Shown: positions 44,431 through 54,400, numbered from the stretch's first letter. The stretch: DNA of 64,000 bases from Salinispirillum sp049115955 (GCA_049115955.1 JAGDZJ010000002.1:83370-147369); one strand, 5' to 3'. Program-made: numbers and translations. The notes: generated from the sequence alone by a model not told the origin.

Positions 44431-45875
44431 GCGCCCAGCATTTCACACCTGTGGGCGACTTCCACCAGCGCGCCCGCCACGCCATTGAAGACCCGCAAAT
44501 CCGCGCCAATTTCCGCAAGGCGATGGACGGCCTGATGAGCAAGCGCAGCGCGGCCTTTGCCGACTGGGAATTGGAGCAACTGCGTGACTTGGGCGAACAC
44601 ATTCGCCAGCGCGCGTTAAGCCGTTTGCCCGACCTGTTAGAGCAGCTAGAAGCCAACTGCCAGCGTAACGGCATTCAGGTGCATTGGGCAGAAGACGGTG
44701 CCGAGGCCTGCCGCATCATCACTGATATTTGCGTGGCCCAAGGCGCGCGCTCGGTGATCAAAGGTAAGTCCATGGTGTCGGAAGAGATGGAGCTGAACCA
44801 CCATCTGGCTGAACACGGCATCGAAGCGCTGGAATCCGACCTCGGCGAATACATTGTGCAACTGGCCGACGAAACACCCTCGCACATCATCATGCCCGCC
44901 ATCCACAAAAACACGCAGGAAATCTCGGAGCTGATGCACGAGAAAACCGGCACCGAGCGCACCCACAACGTCGACTACCTCACCGCCGCCGCACGCCAGC
45001 AACTGCGCGAAAAATTCATGCAGGCCGACGTCGGCATTTCCGGCGTGAACTTCGCTGTGGCAGAAACCGGCACGCTGTGTTTGGTGGAAAACGAAGGCAA
45101 TGGCCGCATGACCACCACCGTACCGCCGGTGCACATCGCGGTAACCGGCATTGAAAAAGTGGTCGAAAAACTGGAAGACGTCAGTGCCCTACTGGCGTTA
45201 CTGACCCGCTCGGCCACCGGCCAGCACATCACCACCTATTTCAACATGATCACCAGCCCGCGTAAGCTAGACGAGCGCGACGGCCCGCAAGCGGTGCATT
45301 TGGTGCTGGTCGATAACGGCCGCTCGCGCATGTACCAAGACCCCGAACTGCGCCAAACCCTGCAATGCATTCGCTGCGGCGCGTGCATGAACCACTGCCC
45401 GGTGTATACGCGCGTCGGCGGCCACGCTTACGGCACGACCTACCCTGAGCCGATCGGCAAAATAGTCATGCCACATTTGCAGGGCTTGGCCGCCACGCAA
45501 GACCTGCCCAGCGCCTCGACCCTATGCGGTGCGTGCGGTGAAGTCTGCCCGGTGAAAATTCCCATTCCGCAACTGCTGGTGCGTTTACGGCGTGAAGCGG
45601 TGGACGGCGACCGCCTGCACCCCGGCGTGGTCGCGGGGCATGGCGCTAAACGACGCAGAACAGAAGCGCTGATCTGGTCGGCTTGGGCATGGCTGCACGC
45701 TCGCCCCACCCTGTATCGCATCGCCATTGGTTTGGGCAATCGGTTCCGCGCCTTGCAGCCCCGACGAATCGGCGGCTGGACGCGTTACCGCACCGCGCCC
45801 AAGCTGGCGGCAAAGAATCTGCATGAGCGGGTCGCCGCGCATCAGCAAGCAACTAAACAAGGGAGTCAACAATGA
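44427..45875 (+). CDS. lutB: L-lactate utilisation protein LutB (Fe-S and LUD domains)
   Basis: 482 residues. The LUD domain covers about 70-300 (SVIKGKSMVSEEMELNHHL, FAVAETGTLCLVENEGNGRM, PPVHIAVTGIEKV). It is followed by two [4Fe-4S] motifs: CIRCGACMNHC (C314-C324) and CGACGEVC (C367-C374). Length and layout match LutB/YkgF. It is coupled to lutA and lutC by 4-nt overlaps. Confidence 0.94.
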   Translation: MSAQHFTPVGDFHQRARHAIEDPQIRANFRKAMDGLMSKRSAAFADWELEQLRDLGEHIRQRALSRLPDLLEQLEANCQRNGIQVHWAEDGAEACRIITDICVAQGARSVIKGKSMVSEEMELNHHLAEHGIEALESDLGEYIVQLADETPSHIIMPAIHKNTQEISELMHEKTGTERTHNVDYLTAAARQQLREKFMQADVGISGVNFAVAETGTLCLVENEGNGRMTTTVPPVHIAVTGIEKVVEKLEDVSALLALLTRSATGQHITTYFNMITSPRKLDERDGPQAVHLVLVDNGRSRMYQDPELRQTLQCIRCGACMNHCPVYTRVGGHAYGTTYPEPIGKIVMPHLQGLAATQDLPSASTLCGACGEVCPVKIPIPQLLVRLRREAVDGDRLHPGVVAGHGAKRRRTEALIWSAWAWLHARPTLYRIAIGLGNRFRALQPRRIGGWTRYRTAPKLAAKNLHERVAAHQQATKQGSQQ

Positions 45876-46522
45876 CAGCACGCAACGCCATACTCGAACG
45901 CCTGCGCCAAGCCACACCGACGCAGCCCGTTGAACGCCCCGATTTTGCCGTGCTCGAACGCCGCCAATGGAACGCCGATGAACGGGTCGAGCTGTTTCAA
46001 CGGATGATTGAATCCGTGCACGGCGAAGTGCGCCGTACGGCCAAAACCGATTGGCTGGCGACGCTGAACGACTGGCTGAGCGAGGTCGGCATCGGCAATC
46101 TGCTCGCACCCGTGGGCACGCCATTGGGCGACGAGTTGCGTGCTGATTGGCCGAGCGATGGCCCAAAACTGTTCAGCTACGACCAGCCCATAGAGGCGTG
46201 GCAACCAGAACTGTTTAACAACGTTGATGCATCCATCACCTCAACACTGGGTGGCATTGCCGAAACCGGCAGTCTGATTCTGTGGCCAACACCACAAGAG
46301 CCCCGACTGATGAGTTTGGTGCCGCCCATCCACATCGCCGTGCTGGATGCCGAACAGTTGCATTCCACGTTCTTGGATATTTTGCGCAGCCCACAGTGGC
46401 AGGCCGGTTTGCCAACCAATGCCTTATTGATCTCCGGCCCATCCAAAACCGCCGACATCGAGCAAACCCTAGCATACGGAGTGCATGGCCCAGCGCGGTT
46501 GCTGGTCCTCATTCGGAGCTAA
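45872..46522 (+). CDS. lutC: L-lactate utilisation protein LutC (LUD domain)
   Basis: 216 residues with a single LUD domain (DASITSTLGGIAETGSLILWPTPQEPRLMSLVPPIHIAVLDAEQL and the C-terminal GPSKTADIEQTLAYGVHGPARLLVLI). It completes the lutABC operon. It is followed by a 303-bp gap with two palindromic repeats, then the D-lactate dehydrogenase gene on the same strand. Confidence 0.93.
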   Translation: MTARNAILERLRQATPTQPVERPDFAVLERRQWNADERVELFQRMIESVHGEVRRTAKTDWLATLNDWLSEVGIGNLLAPVGTPLGDELRADWPSDGPKLFSYDQPIEAWQPELFNNVDASITSTLGGIAETGSLILWPTPQEPRLMSLVPPIHIAVLDAEQLHSTFLDILRSPQWQAGLPTNALLISGPSKTADIEQTLAYGVHGPARLLVLIRS

Positions 46523-46537
46523 TTGGCATACCACCAG

Positions 46538-46618
46538 CATGTGCTCTCGGGGTGTGCCTACAGTGCTCCACGGCAGGCCGGGAGTCGCACTTTTAGGCAC
46601 ACGCCCTGCGCACATGCT
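46538..46618 (+). repeat. Dispersed palindromic repeat, copy B
   Basis: Arms GCATGTGC...GGTGTGCCTA and TAGGCACACG...GCACATGC pair around a core CAGTGCTCCACGGCAGGCCG. It is in direct orientation relative to copy A and lies 16 nt after the lutC stop. Together with copy C (inverted, 106 nt further on) it fills most of the 303-bp lutC to D-LDH gap. Confidence 0.9.
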
Positions 46619-46724
46619 TTACCGTGTCGGCAATTGAAGAAAGTACAAGTTAAGGAATTTGATCCGATAAATGCACTCAGATCACCCCACTTGCCAAATT
46701 AGTCTGGCATAGCTGAGTGGTAAA

Positions 46725-46797
46725 GGGCGTAGGGTGTATGTCTTAAGGCGTGACTCCCGGCCTGCCGTGGAGCGCCGAAGACATACCCCGAAAGCCC
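46725..46797 (-). repeat. Dispersed palindromic repeat, copy C (inverted)
   Basis: Read on the minus strand: GGGCTTTCGGGGTATGTCTT, the invariant core CGGCGCTCCACGGCAGGCCG (its first bases partly overlapping the arm), and AAGACATACACCCTACGCCC. Opposite orientation to copy B. The pair resembles a BIME-type arrangement. It ends 28 nt before the D-lactate dehydrogenase start. Confidence 0.9.
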
Positions 46798-46825
46798 GGA
46801 CTCACTAGATGAACCAAGAGGATGC

Positions 46826-49681
46826 ATGACATTGAAATCGGCTTACCAACAGTTACTGAATGACTTGCGGCCACTGATACCCGCTGACCGGCTGATCAGC
46901 GATGCACTGCGCACGCTGGCTTATGGTACGGATGCCAGTTTCTACCGCCTCATTCCGCAACTCGTGGTCCGCGTAGAAAGCGATGCCGAAGTCGTCTTGG
47001 TGCTGAACGCCTGCCGCCGCCACGGCTTGCCTGTCACGTTTCGGGCGGCGGGTACCTCGCTGTCCGGCCAAGCCGTCACCGACTCCGTACTCATTCAACT
47101 CGGCAATGGCTGGAACGGTCATGCGCTATTGGATGACGGCGCGTCCATTCGCCTGCAACCGGGTGTGATCGGCGCACGTGCTAACGCAGTGCTGGCACCG
47201 TTTGGGCGCAAGATCGGCCCTGATCCAGCGTCCATCAACAGTTGCATGATCGGTGGCATCGCCGCCAACAACGCCTCAGGCATGTGCTGCGGCACGGCGC
47301 AAAACAGTTACCACACAGTGCGCGACCTGTGCGTGATTTTCGCCGATGGCACCCGCCTCGACACCGCCGACCCGCATTCCATCAGCGCCTTTCGAGCCAG
47401 TCATGCCGACCTATTGCAGCGGCTCACCGAGCTGGGCGAACAAACCCGCGCCAGTACCGAATTGGCCGAGCGCATTCGACACAAATACCGGTTAAAAAAC
47501 ACCACCGGCTACAGTTTGAACGCCTTGGTCGACTTCAGCGACCCCATCGACATTCTTAAACACCTGATGATCGGCTCCGAAGGCACTCTGGGATTTATCA
47601 GCCACATCACCTACCACACCGTGCCTGACCCGGCCCACAAAGCCGCCGCTTTGGTGTATTTCGCCAATATCCAAACCGCATGTGAAGCCACCATGGCGCT
47701 GAAGCCCACGCCGGTTTCTGCTGTGGAATTGCTCGACCGCGCGGCGTTGCGCTCGGTCGAAACCATGCCCGGCATGCCCGCTGAACTGCGCGAACTGCCC
47801 GACGGCGCAACCGCTCTGTTGATCGACGTACGCGGCACCGACCCCGATGCACTGGCTGCCAACGTGCAACAGGTGCTCGCCGCCATTGCGCGCATTCCCG
47901 TTCTGCAGCCCACAACATTCACCAGCGAGCGTAAAACCTACGACCTGTATTGGAAAGTACGCAAAGGCACGTTTCCCGCCGTCGGTGCCGAGCGGGTAAT
48001 TGGCACCACCGTGATCATTGAAGACGTCGCCTTCCCGATCGAGCGCCTAGCCGACGGCGTGCTGGCTCTGCAAGCGCTGCTGCGCCAATACCGTTACGAC
48101 GAAGCCATCCTGTTTGGGCACGCGCTCGAAGGCAACCTGCATTTTGTGTTCACCCAAGGCTTCGACGACCCCGCCGAAGTGCAGCGTTACGAAGCCTTTA
48201 TGGCCGATGTGGCGCAACTGGTGGCAGTCGAATACGGTGGTTCGTTGAAGGCCGAACACGGCACGGGCCGCAACATGGCACCCTTTGTGGAACTCGAGTG
48301 GGGATCGGAAGCCTACGGCCTAATGAAAGCCATCAAACACGCCTTCGACCCGCTGAATTTGCTGAACCCCGACGTGATCCTGTCCGATAACCCCAAGCTG
48401 CACGTCGAAAACCTCAAACCGCTACCGCCCGCGCACGACTTGGTGGATAAGTGCATCGAATGCGGCTTTTGTGAATCTGTTTGCCCGTCGCGTCGTCTCA
48501 CCCTTACCCCGCGCCAACGCATTGTTCTGTGGCGCGAAATTCAGCGCCTAGCCAACACCGGCAACCAGCCAGAACGCTTGCGCACGCTGCGCGAAGAATT
48601 CGCTTACGCCGGACTAGACACCTGCGCGGGCGATGGCTTGTGTGCTACACAGTGTCCGGTCGGCATCAACACCGGCGAGTTAGTGCGCCACCTGCGTGCA
48701 GAGCAGCAAGGCCGCATGCCGAAAACCATTGGCAAGCAGCTTGCCCTGCATTTCGCTGGTACCACACGTGCCGTGAGAGTCGGGTTACGCAGCGCGCACT
48801 TGATACAGTCCGTGTTGGGCACACCCGCTATGCAAGTTCTGACGCGGGTAGCCAAACCACTCAGTGGCGGCATGGTCGCGCATTGGTCGCCCAGTATGCC
48901 GCGCGCTGTCGGCAGTGCCACGCATGAACGCATCACCCGCCACAGCACGGCAAACATATCCACCCCCGATGCTACCGACAGCGTGGTTTACCTGCCCGCC
49001 TGTGTCACTCGCAGTTTGGGTTCGTCACTCAGCGCCGCCGACGTGCGCAGCGTGCCCGATGTCATGCTCGACCTGCTGCACAAAGCCGGTTTCAACGTCA
49101 TTATTCCAAACGGCGTAGACGGGCTGTGTTGCGGCATGCCGTTCAACTCCAAAGGCTTGTTTGACGCCGCCACACAAAAACGCAACGAGCTGCTGGATGA
49201 GCTGAAAAAAGCCAGCGACAACGGCCGTTACCCCATTGTGTGTGACACCAGCCCCTGCACCCAGTTTTTGAGTGAAGCCGCCCAGGGCAGCGAACTGAAC
49301 ATTCTCGAACCTGTCGCCTTTGTGCGCACACACGCCTTGCCGCGCCTGAACATCACACGCAAGAACGAACGCATTGCCCTGCACATCACCTGCTCGGCTA
49401 CTCGCATGGGACTCACCGACGACATGGTCGCCCTTGCCCAAGTCTGTGCAGACGACGTCGTGATACCCGCCTCCATCACCTGCTGCGGCTTCGCGGGCGA
49501 CAAAGGTTTCAGCACGCCCGAGCTTAACACCTCGGCATTACAAGATTTAAAACATGAAGTGAAAGACTGCACACGCGGGTTTTCTAATAGCCGCACTTGT
49601 GAGATTGGCTTGAGCGAGCACTCGGGTTTGGAGTATCAATCAATCTTGTATTTGGTGGATGAGGTAACGGCAGCGCCTTAG
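46826..49681 (+). CDS. FAD- and Fe-S-containing D-lactate dehydrogenase / glycolate-oxidase-type flavoprotein
   Basis: 951 residues in three parts. The FAD-binding PCMH domain (about 40-230) has VTFRAAGTSLSGQ and GGIAANNASGMCCGTA. The FAD-oxidase C-terminal domain (about 240-535) ends LKAEHGTGRNMAPFVELEWG. The Fe-S part has CIECGFCESVC and CAGDGLCATQCPVG, then two CCG domains, GLCCGMPFNSKG and TCCGFAGDKGF. This is the quinone-linked D-lactate dehydrogenase (Dld-II) type, oxidising D-lactate to pyruvate. Placement after lutABC and the LldR operator supports lactate. D-2-hydroxyglutarate is a possible alternative substrate. A repeat pair separates it from lutC, so it may have its own promoter. 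Confidence 0.9.
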   Translation: MTLKSAYQQLLNDLRPLIPADRLISDALRTLAYGTDASFYRLIPQLVVRVESDAEVVLVLNACRRHGLPVTFRAAGTSLSGQAVTDSVLIQLGNGWNGHALLDDGASIRLQPGVIGARANAVLAPFGRKIGPDPASINSCMIGGIAANNASGMCCGTAQNSYHTVRDLCVIFADGTRLDTADPHSISAFRASHADLLQRLTELGEQTRASTELAERIRHKYRLKNTTGYSLNALVDFSDPIDILKHLMIGSEGTLGFISHITYHTVPDPAHKAAALVYFANIQTACEATMALKPTPVSAVELLDRAALRSVETMPGMPAELRELPDGATALLIDVRGTDPDALAANVQQVLAAIARIPVLQPTTFTSERKTYDLYWKVRKGTFPAVGAERVIGTTVIIEDVAFPIERLADGVLALQALLRQYRYDEAILFGHALEGNLHFVFTQGFDDPAEVQRYEAFMADVAQLVAVEYGGSLKAEHGTGRNMAPFVELEWGSEAYGLMKAIKHAFDPLNLLNPDVILSDNPKLHVENLKPLPPAHDLVDKCIECGFCESVCPSRRLTLTPRQRIVLWREIQRLANTGNQPERLRTLREEFAYAGLDTCAGDGLCATQCPVGINTGELVRHLRAEQQGRMPKTIGKQLALHFAGTTRAVRVGLRSAHLIQSVLGTPAMQVLTRVAKPLSGGMVAHWSPSMPRAVGSATHERITRHSTANISTPDATDSVVYLPACVTRSLGSSLSAADVRSVPDVMLDLLHKAGFNVIIPNGVDGLCCGMPFNSKGLFDAATQKRNELLDELKKASDNGRYPIVCDTSPCTQFLSEAAQGSELNILEPVAFVRTHALPRLNITRKNERIALHITCSATRMGLTDDMVALAQVCADDVVIPASITCCGFAGDKGFSTPELNTSALQDLKHEVKDCTRGFSNSRTCEIGLSEHSGLEYQSILYLVDEVTAAP

Positions 49682-49707
49682 CTGCCTGCCCTCTGTGCGA
49701 GAATAGA

Positions 49708-50199
49708 CTAGATCGCGAACAACGCACCTTCGTGTTTAAGCAACCACTCTTTCCTGCTCAACCCACCGGCATATCCGGTCAGGGTACCGTTTTTGCCAAT
49801 CACACGATGGCACGGCACTACAATGCTCAGCGGGTTGCGGCCATTCGCCATGCCGACGGCGCGTGCAGCTGTAGGTTGGCCGATGGCGTGGGCGAGCTGG
49901 GCGTAGTCCCAAGTTTGACCAAACGGGATGGTGCTTAGGGCATTCCAGACGCGCTGCTGAAAGGCGGTACCTACGGCGCTTAATGGCAGGTCAAAGGCAT
50001 TCCGTGTGCCAGCGAAGTATTCGGCCAGTTGGGTTTCTGCCTGTTGCAGAATCGGGTGGGCGCCTTGTTTTGCGCGCTGCTGCAGCTTTTCAGCCGCTGC
50101 GCCGTCATCGAACAGGATATGTCGGATGCCCTGACCGTCGGTGCTGATGAGTAAGTCGCCAACCGGTGTGGGCATGCGAGTATAGGTTAAATCCGTCAT
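49708..50199 (-). CDS. ogt: Methylated-DNA-protein-cysteine methyltransferase, Ogt type
   Basis: 163 residues with active site PCHRVIG and helix-turn-helix FGQTWDYAQLAHAIGQPTAARAVGMANGRNP, which flips the damaged base. It transfers the methyl group of O6-methylguanine to its own Cys (suicide repair). It directly follows the ada/alkA gene with no spacer, so alkylation-induced co-expression is likely. Confidence 0.95.
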   Translation of the reverse strand: MTDLTYTRMPTPVGDLLISTDGQGIRHILFDDGAAAEKLQQRAKQGAHPILQQAETQLAEYFAGTRNAFDLPLSAVGTAFQQRVWNALSTIPFGQTWDYAQLAHAIGQPTAARAVGMANGRNPLSIVVPCHRVIGKNGTLTGYAGGLSRKEWLLKHEGALFAI

Positions 50200-51627
50200 T
50201 TATAGTTTGCTCCACAGATGAAAGGTCGCATAACTGCGCCACGGGGCTAGTTGGTCTGCGTCAAAGGGCTCTTCCGAGCCCTTACTCCAGTGTTCCAGCG
50301 CTTTCTTAACGCCGAGGTCGGTGCCCAGCCAAACATCGGGCTCGCCGAGGGCGCGCATACGTACATAGTCGACCGTCCAGCGGCCGATGCCTTTCAGTGT
50401 CAGCCAGTCTTCAACATCGCTCATATGGCCGTGCTCCATGTACCACGTTGCAAAACGACGCACTGTTTCACGCCGTGCGATGGGCATTTTCAGCATGTCG
50501 AGCGAGTCGGTAGCGATGGCTTCGGGCGTGGGGAAATAGCGTTGCTGTATGTTGACGTTTGATAGTGGTTCACCTAAAGCCTCTACGAGACGTGTTACGT
50601 GCGTACGAGCTGCCGCCACACTCACTTGTTGGCCTAATATGGCTCGAATACCCGCTTCAAACGGCGACCAAATTCCGGGAATTCGCAGCCCCGGCGTGAG
50701 CCAATCGGCGGTGTCCGTCGCTTGTTGCAAATGGTGTTCAATCACCGCTACGTCGGCGTCGAGATCCAATATCAGCCGCACTCGCTGTACCACGGTGCGC
50801 AAGGCGTGCGGCGGGTCGACCTCGATACGCAAAGATAAGCAGGCTTGCCCCTCAACAGGGCTTACCTCAAACCAGCCCTTGGCCTCTACGGTATGCGCGG
50901 TCGCAGGCAGGGTAAACGTCCGGCCATAACTGCTGTCTGTTACCCATTCCAACCCGTCTATGGCGCGAGCACGCCAGAAGGCCAGCATGTGTTGCCAGTT
51001 GAGTGGCGGTCGATACGCTAGGGTTAGCCGCACGTCAGACGACGGCTCGCCTTGGCGTCGAATGGCGCTAGGGGTCATTTTTAGATTCTTCTGGCAGGCG
51101 TCGTTGAAGCGTCGCAAGCTTTGAAAGCCCGCAGCGGCGGCAACGTCCAGCATCGGCAGTGCCGTTTCATGCAGCAGTTTTTTAGCGAACATGACCTGCC
51201 CGAACAGGCTATAGGCTTTGGGAGATAGGCCGAGGCGAGTTTGAAACAAACGACGCAAATAGCGGTCGCTGATGCCAAGGCGCGCCGCCAATACGGGAAT
51301 ATCGCCGTTCTGCAAAGCACCGGCATCAATCAGCATTAATGCGCGTTGAAATGTCGTATCCGTACCGCGCCAGGCACAGGAACCCGGCGCGCTGTCGGGC
51401 CGACAACGCAAACAGGGGCGATAACCCGCGCCATAGGCCTGTACAGCATGGGTGAAGTACTCGACGTTTTGTTCTTTCGGCGGCACGGCCGGGCAAATGG
51501 GTCGACAAAAAATGCCCGTGGTTTTTACCGCAACAAAGAACAAGCCGTCGAACCGGGCATCACGCGCCAGTCGAGCGCGTTGCCAGTCCTGTATTGCATG
51601 TAGCTCTATCGAGTTAATCTTAGTCAT
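50200..51627 (-). CDS. Ada-AlkA fusion: methyl-sensing activator and 3-methyladenine glycosylase
   Basis: 475 residues in four modules. The AdaA zinc domain (1-85) has GIFCRPICPA and RPCLRCRPD supplying the four Cys, one of which accepts methyl groups from phosphotriesters. An AraC-type helix-turn-helix (about 95-190) has LAARLGISDRYLRRLFQ and DVAAAAGFQSLRRFNDACQ. The AlkA N-terminal domain is about 200-310. The HhH-GPD glycosylase domain (about 315-475) has WTVDYVRMRALGEPDVWLGTDLGV with the catalytic Asp. It senses alkylation and directly excises damaged bases; Ogt is encoded immediately downstream. A palindromic repeat lies upstream (51693-51770). Confidence 0.93.
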   Translation of the reverse strand: MTKINSIELHAIQDWQRARLARDARFDGLFFVAVKTTGIFCRPICPAVPPKEQNVEYFTHAVQAYGAGYRPCLRCRPDSAPGSCAWRGTDTTFQRALMLIDAGALQNGDIPVLAARLGISDRYLRRLFQTRLGLSPKAYSLFGQVMFAKKLLHETALPMLDVAAAAGFQSLRRFNDACQKNLKMTPSAIRRQGEPSSDVRLTLAYRPPLNWQHMLAFWRARAIDGLEWVTDSSYGRTFTLPATAHTVEAKGWFEVSPVEGQACLSLRIEVDPPHALRTVVQRVRLILDLDADVAVIEHHLQQATDTADWLTPGLRIPGIWSPFEAGIRAILGQQVSVAAARTHVTRLVEALGEPLSNVNIQQRYFPTPEAIATDSLDMLKMPIARRETVRRFATWYMEHGHMSDVEDWLTLKGIGRWTVDYVRMRALGEPDVWLGTDLGVKKALEHWSKGSEEPFDADQLAPWRSYATFHLWSKL

Positions 51628-51692
51628 GCCCTCATTCTAGCGCTTCTTTTATAGCAAACTCGCCATTTTCGGTACTGAACACTAGCAAAGCA

Positions 51693-51770
51693 GGGCTTTC
51701 GGGGTTTGCCTCCGGCGCTCCACGGCAGGCCGGGAGGTCGCGCCTTGAGGCAAACACCCTACGCCCTGCG
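51693..51770 (+). repeat. Dispersed palindromic repeat, copy D
   Basis: Arms GGGTTTGCCTC and GAGGCAAACACCC enclose the core CGGCGCTCCACGGCAGGCCG. It lies between the divergent ada/alkA and marC genes, so it cannot serve only as a terminator. Confidence 0.9.
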
Positions 51771-51886
51771 GTAGCTCGCAAACGACAAAAGATTAGGAAC
51801 CCCGAGAGCCCACTTACAGCAAGCCTATCCTTGCCCAAACCGTCCTAGCCCGCTAGTCTCACCATGACACCACTAAGGACGCCCCA

Positions 51887-52480
51887 ATGGAAACCTTCGC
51901 TGTTGCAGTTACCTTGTTTTTGATCATGGACCCGCTGGGTAATATTCCCATTTTCTTATCGATTTTGGCTAAGATAGACGCCAAACGGCGCTATTGGATT
52001 CTAGCTCGCGAGCTGGTCATTGCTCTGGCCATCATGCTGCTGTTCCTGTTCGCTGGCTCTTCCATTCTCAGCGTGCTGGGTTTGACGCGCGAAGCGGTGT
52101 CGATTGGCGGTGGCTTGGTGTTGATGATCATCGCCATTCGCATGATCTTTCCGTCGCGCGGGGGCGTGATGGGCAATGATGAAAGCGATGGCGAGCCCTT
52201 AATCGTCCCCTTAGCCGTACCCTTAATTGCTGGGCCGTCGCTGATCGCGACGCTAGTGTTGCTGGCGGAAACTGGGCCTGACCGCAGCGCTGATTGGGTC
52301 ATTGCGCTGGGTATCGCTTGGGGTGCCACGGCGGTGATTCTGATGTCGTCGAACTTCTTCTACAAGATTCTGGGCGCGCGCGGTTTGAAAGCCGTGGAAC
52401 GCTTGATGGGGATGATCTTGATCTCGATTTCGGTGCAGATGTTGTTGAATGGTATTCGCAGCTATGTGGCGGGGTTTTAG
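51887..52480 (+). CDS. MarC-family integral membrane protein
   Basis: 197 residues with six membrane segments and the MarC signature (LFLIMDPLGNIPIFLSIL, GGGLVLMIIAIRMIFP, PLAVPLIAGPSLIATLVLL). The family (MarC/YhgN/YchE) is of unknown function despite its historic name. It is a single-gene unit, convergent with the MarR gene 13 nt away. Confidence 0.92.
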   Translation: METFAVAVTLFLIMDPLGNIPIFLSILAKIDAKRRYWILARELVIALAIMLLFLFAGSSILSVLGLTREAVSIGGGLVLMIIAIRMIFPSRGGVMGNDESDGEPLIVPLAVPLIAGPSLIATLVLLAETGPDRSADWVIALGIAWGATAVILMSSNFFYKILGARGLKAVERLMGMILISISVQMLLNGIRSYVAGF

Positions 52481-52493
52481 GTTGGGTTACCTC

Positions 52494-52979
52494 TCAACTG
52501 TCTAAATCGATAACGCGCATCAACCAGTCCAGCATTTGCTCTTTCTCGCCGGGCTTCATTACCTGCTCAAAATGCGACTCATGCGCCAACACTTTTTGAT
52601 GTAACGACTTGGTGAACCGCTCGCCTTCGCTCGTTAAATACAGCGCGTAAGAGCGCCGATCGTTTTCGGACGGCCGACGCTCCATCAAACCCAAGTTTTC
52701 CAGCTTATCCACCGCCGCGACCATGGCCGAACGGTCGGTATGAATGGCTTGCGCGACCGCAGTTTGCGTCAGCCCAGGATTGTTCAACACAATCGCCAAT
52801 ATACCGAACAGCCCCGGCGTTACGCCCTGCTCAGTGCAGGTGGCGTTGAAATTCTCAAAATAGGCGATCTGCGCCCGACGTAAGCGATACCCCACTAACG
52901 AATTCAGCATGGAGTAATCAATGTCGTTGCTATTCTGTGAATGGCTCTGTGAATTGTTCTGTGTGTTGCTCTGTGTCAT
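52494..52979 (-). CDS. MarR-family regulator, candidate for phenylpropanoid control
   Basis: 161 residues with a winged helix LTQTAVAQAIHTDRSAMVAAVDKLENLGLMERRPSENDRRSYALYLTSEGERF, complete including the wing DRR. The N-terminus is a Ser/Gln/Asn-rich stretch. MarR proteins of this kind (FerR, CouR, HpaR types) bind aromatic-CoA thioesters or aromatic acids. It is on the same strand as, and 113 nt after, the second TRAP operon. I infer that it binds the two 21-bp dyads at 56191 and 56273; another regulator outside the window cannot be excluded. Confidence 0.88.
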   Translation of the reverse strand: MTQSNTQNNSQSHSQNSNDIDYSMLNSLVGYRLRRAQIAYFENFNATCTEQGVTPGLFGILAIVLNNPGLTQTAVAQAIHTDRSAMVAAVDKLENLGLMERRPSENDRRSYALYLTSEGERFTKSLHQKVLAHESHFEQVMKPGEKEQMLDWLMRVIDLDS

Positions 52980-53092
52980 CCGGTTTCCTGACTCTTCCTA
53001 TGGTTCAACGTGCGCAGCGTTCGCGGGGCATCATAACACCCTGCCCCCCAATTCGGTACTTGGTGGCTCTGGCCCGTAGCCATAGCAACACC

Positions 53093-54391
53093 TTAGCTAC
53101 TGACCAGCAACATCACGATCTCGGGATAGAAGATCACCAACGCCACTACTAACAAGTCGGCAATCAAAAATATCGCCACACCTTTAAAGATATCGACCAA
53201 TGACGCGTACTGACTGGCAACGCCGCGAATAACGAAAATGTTCATCCCCACAGGCGGTGTGATCATGCCAATTTCCAGCAGCTTCACCAGCAACACGCCA
53301 AACCATATCAGGCTAACGTCGTACAGCTCAAATACCGGCAAGAAGATGGGCAGCGTCACCAGCATGGCGCCAAACGGCTCCATAAACAGGCCTAGAAACA
53401 GGTAAATTAACACCACCACCAGCATCAGTTGTAGGTAGGTTGGATCCCACCCTGATACCGCTTGCGAGATATAGCCAGCCATGCCACTCAGGCTCAGGAA
53501 CACGGTGAACATCGACGCCCCAACACCAATGATCAATAAACCACTGGTGGTCACCAAGGTCTCGAGCAATGAGGTTTTCAGGATCGGCCAACTGAGCTTA
53601 CCGGTCACCAAAGAGATGATCACTGCACCCGCAGCACCCACGGCACCCGCCTCGGTAGCAGTAAAAACGCCACTGAACATGCCGCCAAACACCAACACGC
53701 CCAACACTAATATAGGCCAAATCTCTAGCATCGCCTGGCGGGCGGTGTAGCCATCACTGTGTTCGGACCGGCGCGGCGCAATGTCGGGTCGGAACCAACT
53801 GACCAGCAAGATGATCACAGCGTAGCTCAACGCGGTCAGCAAACCGATGGAGATACCACCCAAGAACACTTGCGTAATGGAAACCTGCGCGAATACTCCG
53901 TAAACGATCATCAAAATACTGGGCGGAATCAACGCGCCTATGGTGCCACCCGCCGCAATAGTGCCGCAGGCAAAGCTGGGTTTGTAACCGCTGCGCACCA
54001 TTTCAGGAATGGCAATGCGCCCCATGGCGGCGGCACACGCCACGCTGGAACCGCTGACAGCGGCAAAGCCGGAACTGGCAAAAATACTGGAAATGGCCAA
54101 GCCACCGGGGAGCCAGCGAAACACTACTTTGGCGGCATTGAACAAACCTGCCGTCAGGCCGGTATGGAAGCTCACGAACCCCATCAGCAAGAACATGGGT
54201 ACGGCACTGAGCGTCCACTTAGCCACAAATTCATAAGGTGTCGACGCCAACAGACTGAAGGCAATGCTCCAGTCGAGCATGTAGGTTACGCCACCCAAGG
54301 ACACCGCCATCAGCGCCAGTGCCACCGGCACGCGCAACGCCAACAACAGCAATAAAATCACTAGGCCATAAAAGCCAACTTCAACCGCCAT
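53093..54391 (-). CDS. dctM: TRAP transporter large permease DctM (second system)
   Basis: 432 residues with about 12 membrane segments and DctM signatures: SAVPMFLLMGFVSFHTGLT, FAAVSGSSVACAAAMGRIAIPEMVRSGY, GALIPPSILMIVYG, and MITPPVGMNIFVIRG. It begins 9 nt after dctQ. It carries the solute delivered by the divergently flanked binding protein. The neighbouring feruloyl-CoA operon points to a hydroxycinnamate-type acid, as for the TarPQM transporter. Confidence 0.92.
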   Translation of the reverse strand: MAVEVGFYGLVILLLLLALRVPVALALMAVSLGGVTYMLDWSIAFSLLASTPYEFVAKWTLSAVPMFLLMGFVSFHTGLTAGLFNAAKVVFRWLPGGLAISSIFASSGFAAVSGSSVACAAAMGRIAIPEMVRSGYKPSFACGTIAAGGTIGALIPPSILMIVYGVFAQVSITQVFLGGISIGLLTALSYAVIILLVSWFRPDIAPRRSEHSDGYTARQAMLEIWPILVLGVLVFGGMFSGVFTATEAGAVGAAGAVIISLVTGKLSWPILKTSLLETLVTTSGLLIIGVGASMFTVFLSLSGMAGYISQAVSGWDPTYLQLMLVVVLIYLFLGLFMEPFGAMLVTLPIFLPVFELYDVSLIWFGVLLVKLLEIGMITPPVGMNIFVIRGVASQYASLVDIFKGVAIFLIADLLVVALVIFYPEIVMLLVSS

Positions 54392-54400
54392 GATAAAACC

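Noticed and set aside
46282..46596. Plus-strand frame crossing the lutC end
   Set aside because: It is out of frame with lutC and runs into repeat copy B.
51632..51838. 68-codon minus-strand frame upstream of ada/alkA
   Set aside because: It is a translation of repeat copy D and has no ribosome-binding site.
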